Source: Streptomyces mashuensis (GTDB lineage Bacteria; Actinomycetota; Actinomycetes; Streptomycetales; Streptomycetaceae). Taken from it: a stretch of 64,000 nt of DNA. Shown piece after piece: positions 16,865 through 26,272 of the stretch (the first letter of the stretch is position 1; each line of letters begins with the position of its first letter). The notes under the pieces were generated by a model, which saw nothing but the letters and a program-made list of their open reading frames with translations, was not told the origin of the DNA and ran no database searches. A program made the translations under genes and the position numbers. Location of the stretch: assembly GCF_014654785.1 (NCBI RefSeq), contig NZ_BNBD01000004.1:124001-188000 (forward strand), in the 5' to 3' direction.

Positions 16865-17767
16865 TCACGCCCGGCCGAGCTGCACGGCGATCCGGCCGAG
16901 CTGCTCCAGCCGCTGCTCCAGCGTCGGGTGCGAGGACAGCAGCCGGCCGAGGCTGTCGGCGGAGAACGCGGGCGCGAACCAGAACGCGTTGAACGGCTCG
17001 GCCTTGCGCAGGTCCGTCGTGGGGATGCGGGCCATGTCGCCGGTGACCTTGGTCAGCGCGGCGGCCAGCGCCGACGGCCGCCCGGTGAGGTGGGCGGCGG
17101 CCCGGTCGGCCGACAGCTCGCGGTAGCGCGACAGCAGCCGCGTCAGCAGGAAGCTGATCACATAGACCACGGCGCTGACCAGCGGAATCAGCAGCATCAG
17201 CACGGCCGTGTTGCTGTCCCGGCCGCCCAGCCTGCGGAAGCCGCCCCACAGCCCGATCCGGGTGACCACCCCGGCCAGCACCCCCAGGAACGAGGCGATG
17301 GTCATCACCGCCACGTCGCGGTGCGCGACGTGCGACAGCTCGTGCGCAAGGACGCCCTCCAGCTCCTCCGGCTCCAGCCGGCGCAGCAGCCCGGTCGTCG
17401 CGCACACCAGGGCGTTGCGCTGGTTGCGGCCGGTCGCGAAGGCGTTGGGCACGTCGCTGTCCGCGAGCGCCACCCGGGGCTTGGGCATGTCCGCGAGGGC
17501 GCACAGCCGGTCCACCGCGCCGTGCAGCTCGGGCGCCTGCTCCGGGGTGACCTCCCGCGCCCCCATGCCGTAGGCGGCGATCCGGTCGCTGAACCAGAAC
17601 TGCGCCACGAACAGCGCACCCGCCACCAGCAGCACCAGCGGCCAGGCGCCGCGCAGCAACGCGATCAGCACGCCCACGAAGACGACGTACAGCAGCCCGA
17701 TGACGAACATGGTCCCGACCATGCGGGTGGTCAGCCCCCGGTCGGGGGCGAAGCGTGTGGCCTGCAC
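16865..17767 (-). CDS. htpX: HtpX-type membrane zinc metalloprotease (M48)
   Basis: 300-aa membrane protease that degrades misfolded membrane proteins. Two TM helices (MFVIGLLYVVFVGVLIALL; PLVLLVAGALFVAQFWF) precede the zinc motif HELSHVAHRD (about residue 141), with two further TM segments after it and a downstream Glu in YRELSADRAAA as third zinc ligand. GTG at 17767 has GGGAGG at 7 nt. It forms a two-gene operon with pspAB. Length matches the family. Confidence 0.93.
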   Translation of the reverse strand: MQATRFAPDRGLTTRMVGTMFVIGLLYVVFVGVLIALLRGAWPLVLLVAGALFVAQFWFSDRIAAYGMGAREVTPEQAPELHGAVDRLCALADMPKPRVALADSDVPNAFATGRNQRNALVCATTGLLRRLEPEELEGVLAHELSHVAHRDVAVMTIASFLGVLAGVVTRIGLWGGFRRLGGRDSNTAVLMLLIPLVSAVVYVISFLLTRLLSRYRELSADRAAAHLTGRPSALAAALTKVTGDMARIPTTDLRKAEPFNAFWFAPAFSADSLGRLLSSHPTLEQRLEQLGRIAVQLGRA

Positions 17768-17913
17768 GGCACACCTCCCAGGCGACCAGACGGCCTCGCG
17801 GCCGGGCGGCGGATGCCCCCGTGGTGCCTCTGTCCCGATTCTCCCACCGCGCGGCCCGCACCGGGCCGTCCTGCCGGGGGGGCGCACGGGGCGGCCGCCG
17901 TACGCTGGGGGCC

Positions 17914-18840
17914 ATGACGTCCTCCCTGCGCCTCAGCACCGTGATCCTGCCCTACCAGCGCTGGCACGACGGCGGCCGCGACGCGTGGCTGCGCGCCGAG
18001 GAACTGGGGTTCCACGCCGCGTACACCTACGACCACCTGTCCTGGCGGAGCTTCCGCGACGGGCCGTGGTTCGGCGCCGTCCCGACGCTGACCGCGGCCG
18101 CCGCGGCCACCCGGCGGCTGCGGCTGGGCACGATGGTCACCTCGCCCAACTTCCGGCACCCGGTCACGCTCGCCAAGGACCTCATCTCGCTGGACGACGT
18201 CTCCGGCGGCCGCATCACGCTGGGCATCGGCGCCGGCGGCACCGGCTTCGACGCCACCGCCCTCGGCCAGGAGCCGTGGTCGCCGCGGGAACGCGCCGAC
18301 CGGTTCGCGGAGTTCGTGGCGCTGCTCGACCGGCTGCTGACCGAGGACGCCGTCACGTACGAGGGCCGCTTCTACTCGGCCGGCGAGGCCCGCAACATCC
18401 CCGGCTGCGCCCAGCGGCCCCGGCTGCCGTTCGCGGTCGCCGCGACCGGCCCGCGCGGGCTGAAGCTGGCCGCGCGGTACGGGCAGGCGTGGGTGACCAC
18501 GGGCGACCCGAAGCTGTACGAGACGGGCACCCCCGAGGAGTCCCGCGCCGCCCTCGCCCGGCAGGTCGAGGCACTCGGCCGGGCCTGCGCCGAGGCCGGA
18601 CGGGACGTGGCGTCCGTGCACAAGGTGCTGCTCACCGGCTTCACGCCGGACCGGAACCGGCCGCTGGAGTCGGTCGAGGCGTTCGTCGACTTCGCCGGCC
18701 GCCACGCGGAGCTCGGCTTCGACGAGATCGTGATCCACACGCCGGTCCCGGACTCGGACTTCGCCACCGACCCCGGCGTCTTCGAGAAGATCGTCACGGA
18801 GGCCCCGGGCCTGCTGTCCCCCGGCCCGTCGGCCGGGTGA
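17914..18840 (+). CDS. LLM-class F420-dependent oxidoreductase
   Basis: 308-aa luciferase-like TIM barrel. Visible family features are LRLSTVILPYQRW at the N-terminus, TYDHLSW, LRLGTMVTSPNFRHP, and GRITLGIGAGGTGFDATALG for cofactor binding. In actinomycetes such proteins mostly use F420H2 rather than FMN; the substrate is unknown. No Shine-Dalgarno is seen: TACGCT at 17901-17906 lies seven bases before the ATG, so the transcript is probably leaderless. The gene is divergent from htpX. Confidence 0.88.
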   Translation: MTSSLRLSTVILPYQRWHDGGRDAWLRAEELGFHAAYTYDHLSWRSFRDGPWFGAVPTLTAAAAATRRLRLGTMVTSPNFRHPVTLAKDLISLDDVSGGRITLGIGAGGTGFDATALGQEPWSPRERADRFAEFVALLDRLLTEDAVTYEGRFYSAGEARNIPGCAQRPRLPFAVAATGPRGLKLAARYGQAWVTTGDPKLYETGTPEESRAALARQVEALGRACAEAGRDVASVHKVLLTGFTPDRNRPLESVEAFVDFAGRHAELGFDEIVIHTPVPDSDFATDPGVFEKIVTEAPGLLSPGPSAG

Positions 18841-18889
18841 GAGCCGGGCCCCGGACCGGGGCCCGATCCAGGACGTCCGCGGACCGGCG

Positions 18890-19771
18890 GTGTCCGACAA
18901 TGAGACGGTGACTTCCGCTACCGAGCCCCAGACCCCGGCCGCGCCCCGGACCGGCGCTCTTCCGCGCCTGATCGCCACCGATCTCGACGGCACGCTGCTG
19001 CGCGACGACCACACGGTGTCCGACCGGACGGTCGCCGCGCTGGCGGCGGCCGAGGCCGCGGGGATCGAGGTCTTCTTCGTCACCGGCCGCCCGGCGCGCT
19101 GGATGGACGTGGTCGCCGACCACGTCCAGGGGCACGGACTGGCGATCTGCGCCAACGGCGCGGCCGTCGTCGACCTGCACGACGGCGGCCGGATCGTGGA
19201 CGTCCGCCCGCTGGCGGCCGCCGAGGCCCTGGCCGTCGTCCGCGCGGTGCGGGCCGCCGCGCCCGCCGCCACGTTCGCCGTGGAACGCACCACGGGCTTC
19301 CACTACGAGCCGGCCTACCCGCCGTTCCGGCTCGACCCCACCGCGGGCATCGCCCCCGCCGAGGAGTTCCTCGACCCCGCCGCGGACGACGCCGCCCCGA
19401 TCATCAAGCTGCTGGCCCACCACCCCGAGCTGGGCCCCGACGAGTTCCTGGAGCTCGCCCGCGCGGCGGGCGGGCAGTACGGCTCCTTCACCCGCTCCAG
19501 CCCCACCGCGCTGCTGGAGATCAGCGCGCTGGGCGTGAGCAAGGCCAGCACCCTGGCGCGGTGCTGCGCGCTGCGCGGCATCGCCCCCGAGGAGGTCGTG
19601 GCCTTCGGCGACATGCCCAACGACCTGGAGATGCTCGGCTGGGCCGGCACCTCCTACGCCATGGCCAACGCGCACCCCGAGGTCCTGGCCGCCACCACGC
19701 ACCGCACGGCGGCCAACAACGACGACGGCGTGGCAGCCGTCATCGAGCAGCTGCTGCACGCGCTGCCGTAG
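18890..19771 (+). CDS. HAD-superfamily phosphatase, Cof type (IIB)
   Basis: 293 aa with [16 protein letters not shown], the Lys in GVSKAST and FGDMPNDLEML: the complete HAD IIB set. It is a clear paralogue of the protein at 4175-5005 but with a different cap domain sequence (PAYPPFRLDPTAGIAP), so it likely has another substrate. Start at GTG 18890 or GTG 18908; the latter lies six bases after GACAAT and may be leaderless. A perfect 12-bp GC palindrome (CCGGGC/GCCCGG, 19775-19786) sits just past its stop and before the convergent M23 gene, and may help terminate both. Confidence 0.9.
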   Translation: MSDNETVTSATEPQTPAAPRTGALPRLIATDLDGTLLRDDHTVSDRTVAALAAAEAAGIEVFFVTGRPARWMDVVADHVQGHGLAICANGAAVVDLHDGGRIVDVRPLAAAEALAVVRAVRAAAPAATFAVERTTGFHYEPAYPPFRLDPTAGIAPAEEFLDPAADDAAPIIKLLAHHPELGPDEFLELARAAGGQYGSFTRSSPTALLEISALGVSKASTLARCCALRGIAPEEVVAFGDMPNDLEMLGWAGTSYAMANAHPEVLAATTHRTAANNDDGVAAVIEQLLHALP

Positions 19772-19786
19772 CCGCCGGGCGCCCGG

Positions 19787-20896
19787 TTACAGGACCACCC
19801 CGCGCGCCCTGAGCCACCGCACCGGCTCGACCGCCGAGCCGTAGTCCGGGGTGCGCCGGACCTCGAAGTGCAGGTGGGGGCCGGTGGAGTTGCCGGTGGT
19901 GCCCGACAGGCCGATCCAGTCGCCGGCGCGCACGCGCGTCCCGGGGGCGGGCAGGGTCGCGGCCAGGTGCGCGTACTGCGAGAACCAGCCGCCGTCGTGC
20001 TGCACCACCAGGCTCATGCCGAATGGCCCGCCGCAGCCGGTGAACAGCACGGTCCCGGCGCCCACGGACCGTACGGGCGTGCCGGTGGGCACCGCGAAGT
20101 CCTGCCCCGAGTGGTGCCCGCTCCAGTGCGCGCCCGTGCCGCCGAAGCCGGCGCTGAGCTGGTACGACAGCAGGGGGCGCGTCCATCCGGCCGCCGAGAC
20201 CCCGCCCGCGCCGTTGGCGCCGTCCTGCAAGGCCCGCGCCCCGTTCTGCAGGCCGCCCAGGTCGACGGGCTCGCACTGCCCGGTACGCACGGCCGCGTCG
20301 GCCAGGCTGTTCAGCTCGGCGCGCGCCCTGGCCAGACGCCGGGTCACGGCCTCCTTCTCGCCGCGCAGCGCGGAGACACCGGCGCTGACCGTCTGGAGGG
20401 AGACGGTGGCCGACAGCCGCCCGGAGGCCAGCGCCTGCCGCCGGCCGTCCGCCTCGATCAGCATCCGCGCCAGCCGCTGCCGCCGCGCCGTGTCCGTGGA
20501 CTGGAGCTCCAGCAGCTCGACGGGGTCCTCGGCGACCGCCATGCTGCCGTGCGCGGTGAAGCCGCCCGTGCGGTACTGGGCGCGGGCCACGGCCCCGGCG
20601 TCCTGGAGCAGCGCCGCCCGCACCAGCTCCTCCTGGCGCAGCTCGCGCGCCAGCCGCTCGCCGAGCCGCCGGTGCCCGCCGGCCTCGCGGAGCCCGTCCT
20701 CGTACCCCTGCTGTATGCGGCTCTCCTCCCGGGCCAGCCGGACCACCTCCGAGCCGACGCTCGCCAGCCGCTTCGACGTGCGGCCGGCGACCGACGGAGC
20801 GGCGCCGAACAGGGGACAGACGGCCACGCACAGCACGCTCAGACCCGCCAGGCTCAGGGCCCAGCGCGCCACGCGGGATCGGTACGACCATCGCAT
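19787..20896 (-). CDS. M23-family peptidase with coiled-coil N-terminus
   Basis: 369-aa exported protein. The N-terminal hydrophobic segment (WALSLAGLSVLCVAVCPLFG, about residues 14-33) is a signal peptide or anchor. Residues about 40-230 are Ala/Arg/Glu/Leu-rich and form coiled coils, as in NlpD/EnvC-like activators. The C-terminal LytM domain has HSGQDFAVPTGTP (His...Asp zinc ligands), SQYAHL and HLHFEV, so all zinc ligands are present and it should be an active endopeptidase of the peptidoglycan cross-bridge or stem. ATG at 20896 places the signal sequence correctly; an upstream extension to 21007 is not supported. Monocistronic. Confidence 0.88.
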   Translation of the reverse strand: MRWSYRSRVARWALSLAGLSVLCVAVCPLFGAAPSVAGRTSKRLASVGSEVVRLAREESRIQQGYEDGLREAGGHRRLGERLARELRQEELVRAALLQDAGAVARAQYRTGGFTAHGSMAVAEDPVELLELQSTDTARRQRLARMLIEADGRRQALASGRLSATVSLQTVSAGVSALRGEKEAVTRRLARARAELNSLADAAVRTGQCEPVDLGGLQNGARALQDGANGAGGVSAAGWTRPLLSYQLSAGFGGTGAHWSGHHSGQDFAVPTGTPVRSVGAGTVLFTGCGGPFGMSLVVQHDGGWFSQYAHLAATLPAPGTRVRAGDWIGLSGTTGNSTGPHLHFEVRRTPDYGSAVEPVRWLRARGVVL

Positions 20897-21020
20897 GAGC
20901 CCTGATCTTGGCTGCGGTACGGGGTTCCCGCTCCCCGGCCACGACCGTTCGGTGGAACGGATACGGCCGGCCGGGGCGCGGCGTCCCCCGGACGGCTCCC
21001 TGCTCACGGCCCCGCCACCG

Positions 21021-22658
21021 TCAGAGCGGGGCCTCCCACACCACCGTCGTGCCGCCGCCGTCCTCGCCCAGGCCGGGGCCGTAGTGGCTGGAGCCGCCCA
21101 GCGACTCCGCGCGCTTGGCCAGGTTGCGCAGGCCGCTGCGGCGGCCGCCCTCGGGGATGCCCACCCCGTCGTCGGCCACCGACAGCCGCACCCCCGGCCG
21201 CCCGTCGGGCAGCGTGACCGTCGCGTCGACCAGCACCTCGATACGGGAGGCGCGGGCGTGCCGGAAGGCGTTGGACAGCGCTTCCCGGAGCGCGGCCACG
21301 AGGTTCTTGCCGGTGCGCTCGCCCACCTTGGCGTCGACGGGCCCGACGAACGCGGCCGACGGCTGGAAGCCCAGCGGCACCGCGGCCGTGCCCAGCTCGC
21401 GCAGCACGCGCGTGCGCAGCCCCGCGGGCGCCCCCGCCGGTTCCTGCTGGAGCGCGAAGATCGCGGTGCGGATCTCCTGGATCGTCACGTCCAGCTCGTC
21501 GACCGCCTGCCCCACCCGCTCCCGCGCCTCCGGCGCGACCGCCACCCGCTGGACGCTCTCCAGCAGCAGCCCCGTCGCGAAGAGCCGCTGGATGACCAGG
21601 TCGTGCAGGTCGCGGGCGATCCGGTCGCGGTCCTCCAGCACCGCGAGCCGCTCGCGGTCGCGCTGCGCCTCGGCCAGGACCAGCGCCAGGGCGGCCTGCG
21701 CGGCGAACTGGGTGGCCAGGGTGCGCTCGGCGGCGGTGTAGCGGCGGGCGCCGCGCCGCCGGGGGATGGCCAGCGTGCCCAGCACCCGGTCGCCGCTCTT
21801 GAGCGGCAACAGCATGCTCGGGCCGAAGCGCGGCGCCACCTCGGTGATCATGCGCGGGTCGGTGGCCGAGTCCTCCACGAACACCGGCTCGCCCGCCAGC
21901 AGCTGCGCCGCGACCGGCGAGTGCGGCGGCATGACGGTGCCCAGCAGGTTCTCGGGGTCGTCGGCGGCGACGGCCACCATCTCCAGGCCGCCCTCGCCGT
22001 CGGGCAGCAGCACGATGCCGGCGTCGGCGTCGGCGAGGCGGCGCGCCTGCTCGGCGACGACCGACAGCGCGTCCTCCGCGTCGCTGCCGGACAGCAGGGC
22101 GGTCGTGACGGCCACCGAGCCGTCGATCCAGCGCACACGCCGGGCGCGTTCCTCGTGCACGCGCGCGTTGCCGATGGCGATGCCCGCCTCGGTGGCGAGG
22201 ACCTTGACCATGTGCAGGTCGGCGAGGCTGAACTCGCCGCCGTCCCGCTTGTCGGTGAGGTAGAGGTGGCCGAAGTTCTCGCCCTCGACGCGAATGGGCA
22301 CGCCCAGCGCGTGCCGCCCGTCGGGGAACGGCACGGGAGGCCGGCCCGCCGCGGCACCGCTCCCGTACGTGACGTAGTCGGCGAGGCCCTCCTCGCCGGC
22401 GTCGTCCACGCCGATGGCCGCGCAGCGGGCGTCGGCGAGCTCGGCGGCGGTCTCGGCGATCCGGTCGAGGGTGGTGCGCAGGTCACGGCCGGTGCCGACG
22501 GTGCGCATGGCCTCCAGCAGCCGCGGCACGCGCGAGGTCAGCTCGGTGGACAGGCCCTGGAGACTGCGGGTGGCCTCCGTGGCGGCGTCGAGCGAGTCGA
22601 GCGCGTCGGGCGAACCGGGCGCGTCGGGCGAGCCGGAGGACGGAGCGGTCGCTGCCAT
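21021..22658 (-). CDS. GAF-domain sensor histidine kinase, DevS/DosS-like
   Basis: 545-aa soluble kinase. Two GAF domains (about residues 50-190 and 210-340) precede the HisKA_3 dimerisation domain with the phosphoacceptor His in RDRIARDLHDLVIQ (about residue 351), then an HATPase with NAFRHARAS (N-box), DDGVGIP (G1) and a GLRNLAKRAESLGG region. Family members in actinobacteria sense O2, NO or redox through a haem in a GAF domain. No response regulator gene is nearby, so it is an orphan. It lies 9 bp past the cydCD stop in the same orientation, which suggests coupling to respiration or redox sensing; this is inferred. Confidence 0.9.
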   Translation of the reverse strand: MAATAPSSGSPDAPGSPDALDSLDAATEATRSLQGLSTELTSRVPRLLEAMRTVGTGRDLRTTLDRIAETAAELADARCAAIGVDDAGEEGLADYVTYGSGAAAGRPPVPFPDGRHALGVPIRVEGENFGHLYLTDKRDGGEFSLADLHMVKVLATEAGIAIGNARVHEERARRVRWIDGSVAVTTALLSGSDAEDALSVVAEQARRLADADAGIVLLPDGEGGLEMVAVAADDPENLLGTVMPPHSPVAAQLLAGEPVFVEDSATDPRMITEVAPRFGPSMLLPLKSGDRVLGTLAIPRRRGARRYTAAERTLATQFAAQAALALVLAEAQRDRERLAVLEDRDRIARDLHDLVIQRLFATGLLLESVQRVAVAPEARERVGQAVDELDVTIQEIRTAIFALQQEPAGAPAGLRTRVLRELGTAAVPLGFQPSAAFVGPVDAKVGERTGKNLVAALREALSNAFRHARASRIEVLVDATVTLPDGRPGVRLSVADDGVGIPEGGRRSGLRNLAKRAESLGGSSHYGPGLGEDGGGTTVVWEAPL

Positions 22659-22667
22659 GCGACGAGC

Positions 22668-25600
22668 CTAATAAGCGGCATTTGCCGGGGAAAGCCGGGA
22701 AGTCCGGGAAAGCGAGGGAGGAGGGGCCGGCGCGCCCGCACCGGCGTGCACACCGGCAGTCGCGCCCGCCGTCCGCGCTGCCTCGGCCCCCTCGCGCTCC
22801 AGCATCCGGCGGAACGCGCCGGGCGCCTGCGCCAGAGCGGCGTACGCGCCCCTCTGCACCACGCGCCCCTCGTCGAGGACGACGACCTCGTCGACGGCCT
22901 CCAGGCCCGCCAGCCGGTGGGTGATCAGCACGGTCGTCCGGCCCTCGGTCGCCGCCAGCAGGTCGGCCGTCAGGGCGTCCGCCGTGGCCAGGTCCAGGTG
23001 CTCGGCCGGCTCGTCCAGGACGAGCACGGGGAAGTCCGCGAGCAGGGCGCGCGCCAGCGCGAGCCGCTGCCGCTGCCCGCCCGACATCCGCGCACCGTGC
23101 TCCCCCACCGGCGTGTCCAGGCCCTCGGGCAGGCCGTCCACCCAGTCCAGCAGCCGGGCCGCGGCCAGCGCCCCGCGCAGCTCTGCGTCGTCCGCGCCGG
23201 GGCGCGCGAGCCGCAGGTTCTCCCGCAGGGAGCTGTCGAAGACGTAGGCGTCCTGTGCGCACAACCCCACGAGTCTCCGTACGCCGTCCCCGTCCGTCGC
23301 CGTGGCGTTCCGCCCGGCCAGCGTGTACGCGCCGGCGGTGACGTCCAGGAAGCGCAGCAGCACCTGGGCGACCGTCGTCTTGCCCGCCCCGGACCGGCCC
23401 ACCACCGCCACGCGGCGGCCGGGCGTCAGCTCCAGCGCGAAGTCCTCCAGCGCCGGGCGCTCCTGCCCGGCGTACCGGGCCGTCACGCCCGCCAGCCGCA
23501 GCGGGAACGGCGACGCGGGCGCCGCGCCGGTCCCGTCCCGTACGGGCTCGGGGGCGTCCAGCACCTCGTACACGCGCTCGGCGGAGCGCCGGACGCGCTG
23601 CCGGTACTGCACGGCGAGCGGCAGGCCCGCGACCGCCTCGAACGCCGCGAGGGGCGTCAGGACGACGACGGCGAGCCACACGCCGCCGAGCCGCCCGTCG
23701 TGCACCGCGGCCACGCCCGCCCAGGCGGCGGCGGTCACCGTCAGCCCGCAGGCCAGCGCCGTGACGCCGGCGCCCAGGGCGGTCGCGGCGGCCCCGCGGC
23801 GCGCGATGCGGGTGAGGCCGGCGTCGGCGCGGCGCAGCTGCTCCAGGCGGCCCGGCAGGGCGCCCGCCACGGTCAGTTCCGCGGTGCCGGAGAGGACGTC
23901 GACGACCCGCGTGGAGAGCTCGCCGCGCGCGGGCGCGAGCCGGCGCTCCGCCCGGCGGGCGACCGCCCCGGACAGCACGGCCGCGCCCGGGCCGGCCAGC
24001 AGCAGGCCGGCGGCCAGCGCGAGGCCCGCCCCGGGCAGCAGCCAGGTGGTGAGGCCGACGGACGCGGCCCCGACGAGCACGGCGGTGCCGACGGGCAGCA
24101 GCCAGCGCAGGAAGTAGTCCTGGAGGGCGTCCACGTCGGACACGAGGCGCGCGAGCAGGTCGCCGCGCCGGGTCTCGCGCAGCCCCGCCGGCGCGAGCCG
24201 CTCCAGGCGCCGGTACACGGACACGCGGAGGGCGGCCAGGACGCGCAGCGCCGCGTCGTGCGACACGAGGCGCTCGGCGTACCGGAACACGGACCGGCCG
24301 ATGCCGAAGGCACGGGTCGCCGTGACGGCCACCATCAGGTAGAGCACGGGCGGTTGTTGCGCGGCACGCGAGATGAGCCACCCGGAGACGGCCATGAGCC
24401 CCACGGCGCTGCCGAGCGCCAGCGCGCCGAGCAGCAGGGCGAGCGCGAAGCGCCGCCGCTGCCCCTGGGCGGCGCGCCGGAGCCGGCGCAGGGGAGCGGT
24501 GGGGGCGGCTTCAGGGGCGGGGGACGCGGGGGGACGTTCTCCTGCCTTTTCGTCGCCCGGCGACGGGGCGGGACGCTGCGGGGCGAGGCCACGAACCGAC
24601 GGGGCGGCCGTGTCCCCCGCCGCCGGCCCACCGATCGCCACCACCCGGTCCGCGACCGCGAGCAGCGCCGGGCGGTGGACGACCAGGAGCACCGTCCGCC
24701 CCACGGCCAGCCGCCGTACCGCCTCGGTGATCTCCGCCTCCGTCTCGCCGTCGAGCGAGGCCGTCGGTTCGTCGAGCAGCAGAACGGGCCGGTCGGCGAG
24801 GAACGCGCGGGCCAGGGCGAGGCGTTGGCGCTGGCCGGCGGACAGGCCGGCGCCGTCCTCGCCGAGGCGGGTGTCAGTGCCCTGCGGCAGCATGGAGACG
24901 AACGCGAGCGCACCGGCCGCGTGCAGGGCTTCCCGCACCTCCGCGTCCGTGGCGCCCGGCCGGGCCAGCCGGACGTTGTCGGCGACGGTCCCGGCGAAGA
25001 GGTGGGGCCGTTGCGGAACCCAGGCCACCTGGTTCCGCCAGCTGTCGGGGGAGAGCGATGCCAGGTCCGTACCGCCCACGAGCACACGCCCGTCCGCGGG
25101 CCGTTCCAGCCCGAGCAGGACGTGCAGCAGCGTGGACTTGCCCGCGCCGCTGGGCCCGGTCAGGGCGACCGTCTCGCCCGGCCGGACCTCGAGCGTCACC
25201 GGGCCCAGCGAGGGCGCGGTGCGCCCCGGGTGCCGGACCACCACGTCCTCCAGGCGGAGGGCGGCACCGCGCGCGTCGGGTGCCGGGTGCGTGCCCTGCG
25301 GGCCGGCGGGGGCCGTCTCCAGGAGCGCGAAGACCTCGTCGGCGGCGGACAGCCCCTCCGCCGCCGCGTGGTACTGCGCGCCCACCTGGCGCAGCGGCAG
25401 GTACGCCTCGGGGGCCAGGACGAGCACCATCAGCCCGGTGTACAGGCCGAGTTCGCCGTGGACGAGCCGCATGCCGATGCCCACGGCCACGAGGGCGACG
25501 GACAGCGTGGAGAGCAGCTCCAGTGCGAAGGAGGAGAGGAAGGCCAGGCGCAGCGTGCGCAGGGTCGCCCGCCGGTAGTCGGCGGTGATGGCCCGGATGG

Positions 25601-26261
25601 ACTCGGCCTGCGCCTTCGCGCGGCCGAAGACCTTCAGCGTGGGCAGCCCGGCCACCACGTCGAGGAAGTGCCCGGACAGCCGGGCCAGCAGCGCCCATTG
25701 GCGGTCGGTGCGGGACTGCGTGGCCCAGCCGATGAGGACCATGAAGAGGGGGACGAGGGGCAGCGTGAGGACGATGACGAGCGCCGACACCCAGTCGGCG
25801 GAGACGATGCGGGCCAGGACGGCCACGGGCACGACCACGGCCAGACCCAGCTGCGGCAGGTAGCGGGCGAAGTAGCCGTCGAGGGCGTCGACGCCGCGCG
25901 TGGCCAGCGTGGTCAGCTCGCCGGTGGCGCGCCCGTGGCCGGCCGGGCCGAGCCGTACGGCGTGTTCCAGCAGCCGGGTGCGCAGCTGGGACTTCACGGC
26001 GGCGGCGGCGCGGTGCGCGCACAGCTCGGTGAGCCAGGCCACGACGGCCCGGCCGCCGGCCGTGGCCGCCAGCAGGGCCAGCGGGCGGGCCAGGTCGCCC
26101 GTGGTCCGGCCGTGCTGGAAGGCCCCGGTGACGACCTCGGCGATCAGCATCGCCTGGGCCACGACCAGCCCGGCCCCCGCCAGGCCGAGCAGCACGGAGG
26201 CGGCCAGGAAGACGCGGGTGGCCGAGGCGTACCGGAGCAGGCGGGGGTCGACGGGCTTCAC
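22668..26261 (-). CDS. cydCD: CydCD fusion: ABC exporter for cytochrome bd assembly
   Basis: 1197-aa fusion of CydD and CydC, in Streptomyces a single protein. Each half has six TM helices and an ATPase: first Walker A GPSGAGKST (about residue 368) with signature LSAGQRQRLALARAFL and VLLLDEP; second GRSGAGKTT (about residue 960) with MSGGQRQRLALARALL and VLVLDEP. A Pro/Ala/Glu-rich linker joins them near residues 545-610. The exporter moves cysteine/glutathione to the periplasm side for cytochrome bd maturation. GTG at 26261 lies 11 bp after the cydB stop; its RBS (GAGGG) overlaps that stop. Co-transcribed with cydA and cydB. Confidence 0.95.
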   Translation of the reverse strand: MKPVDPRLLRYASATRVFLAASVLLGLAGAGLVVAQAMLIAEVVTGAFQHGRTTGDLARPLALLAATAGGRAVVAWLTELCAHRAAAAVKSQLRTRLLEHAVRLGPAGHGRATGELTTLATRGVDALDGYFARYLPQLGLAVVVPVAVLARIVSADWVSALVIVLTLPLVPLFMVLIGWATQSRTDRQWALLARLSGHFLDVVAGLPTLKVFGRAKAQAESIRAITADYRRATLRTLRLAFLSSFALELLSTLSVALVAVGIGMRLVHGELGLYTGLMVLVLAPEAYLPLRQVGAQYHAAAEGLSAADEVFALLETAPAGPQGTHPAPDARGAALRLEDVVVRHPGRTAPSLGPVTLEVRPGETVALTGPSGAGKSTLLHVLLGLERPADGRVLVGGTDLASLSPDSWRNQVAWVPQRPHLFAGTVADNVRLARPGATDAEVREALHAAGALAFVSMLPQGTDTRLGEDGAGLSAGQRQRLALARAFLADRPVLLLDEPTASLDGETEAEITEAVRRLAVGRTVLLVVHRPALLAVADRVVAIGGPAAGDTAAPSVRGLAPQRPAPSPGDEKAGERPPASPAPEAAPTAPLRRLRRAAQGQRRRFALALLLGALALGSAVGLMAVSGWLISRAAQQPPVLYLMVAVTATRAFGIGRSVFRYAERLVSHDAALRVLAALRVSVYRRLERLAPAGLRETRRGDLLARLVSDVDALQDYFLRWLLPVGTAVLVGAASVGLTTWLLPGAGLALAAGLLLAGPGAAVLSGAVARRAERRLAPARGELSTRVVDVLSGTAELTVAGALPGRLEQLRRADAGLTRIARRGAAATALGAGVTALACGLTVTAAAWAGVAAVHDGRLGGVWLAVVVLTPLAAFEAVAGLPLAVQYRQRVRRSAERVYEVLDAPEPVRDGTGAAPASPFPLRLAGVTARYAGQERPALEDFALELTPGRRVAVVGRSGAGKTTVAQVLLRFLDVTAGAYTLAGRNATATDGDGVRRLVGLCAQDAYVFDSSLRENLRLARPGADDAELRGALAAARLLDWVDGLPEGLDTPVGEHGARMSGGQRQRLALARALLADFPVLVLDEPAEHLDLATADALTADLLAATEGRTTVLITHRLAGLEAVDEVVVLDEGRVVQRGAYAALAQAPGAFRRMLEREGAEAARTAGATAGVHAGAGAPAPPPSLSRTSRLSPANAAY

Positions 26262-26272
26262 GGCGCCGGCCC

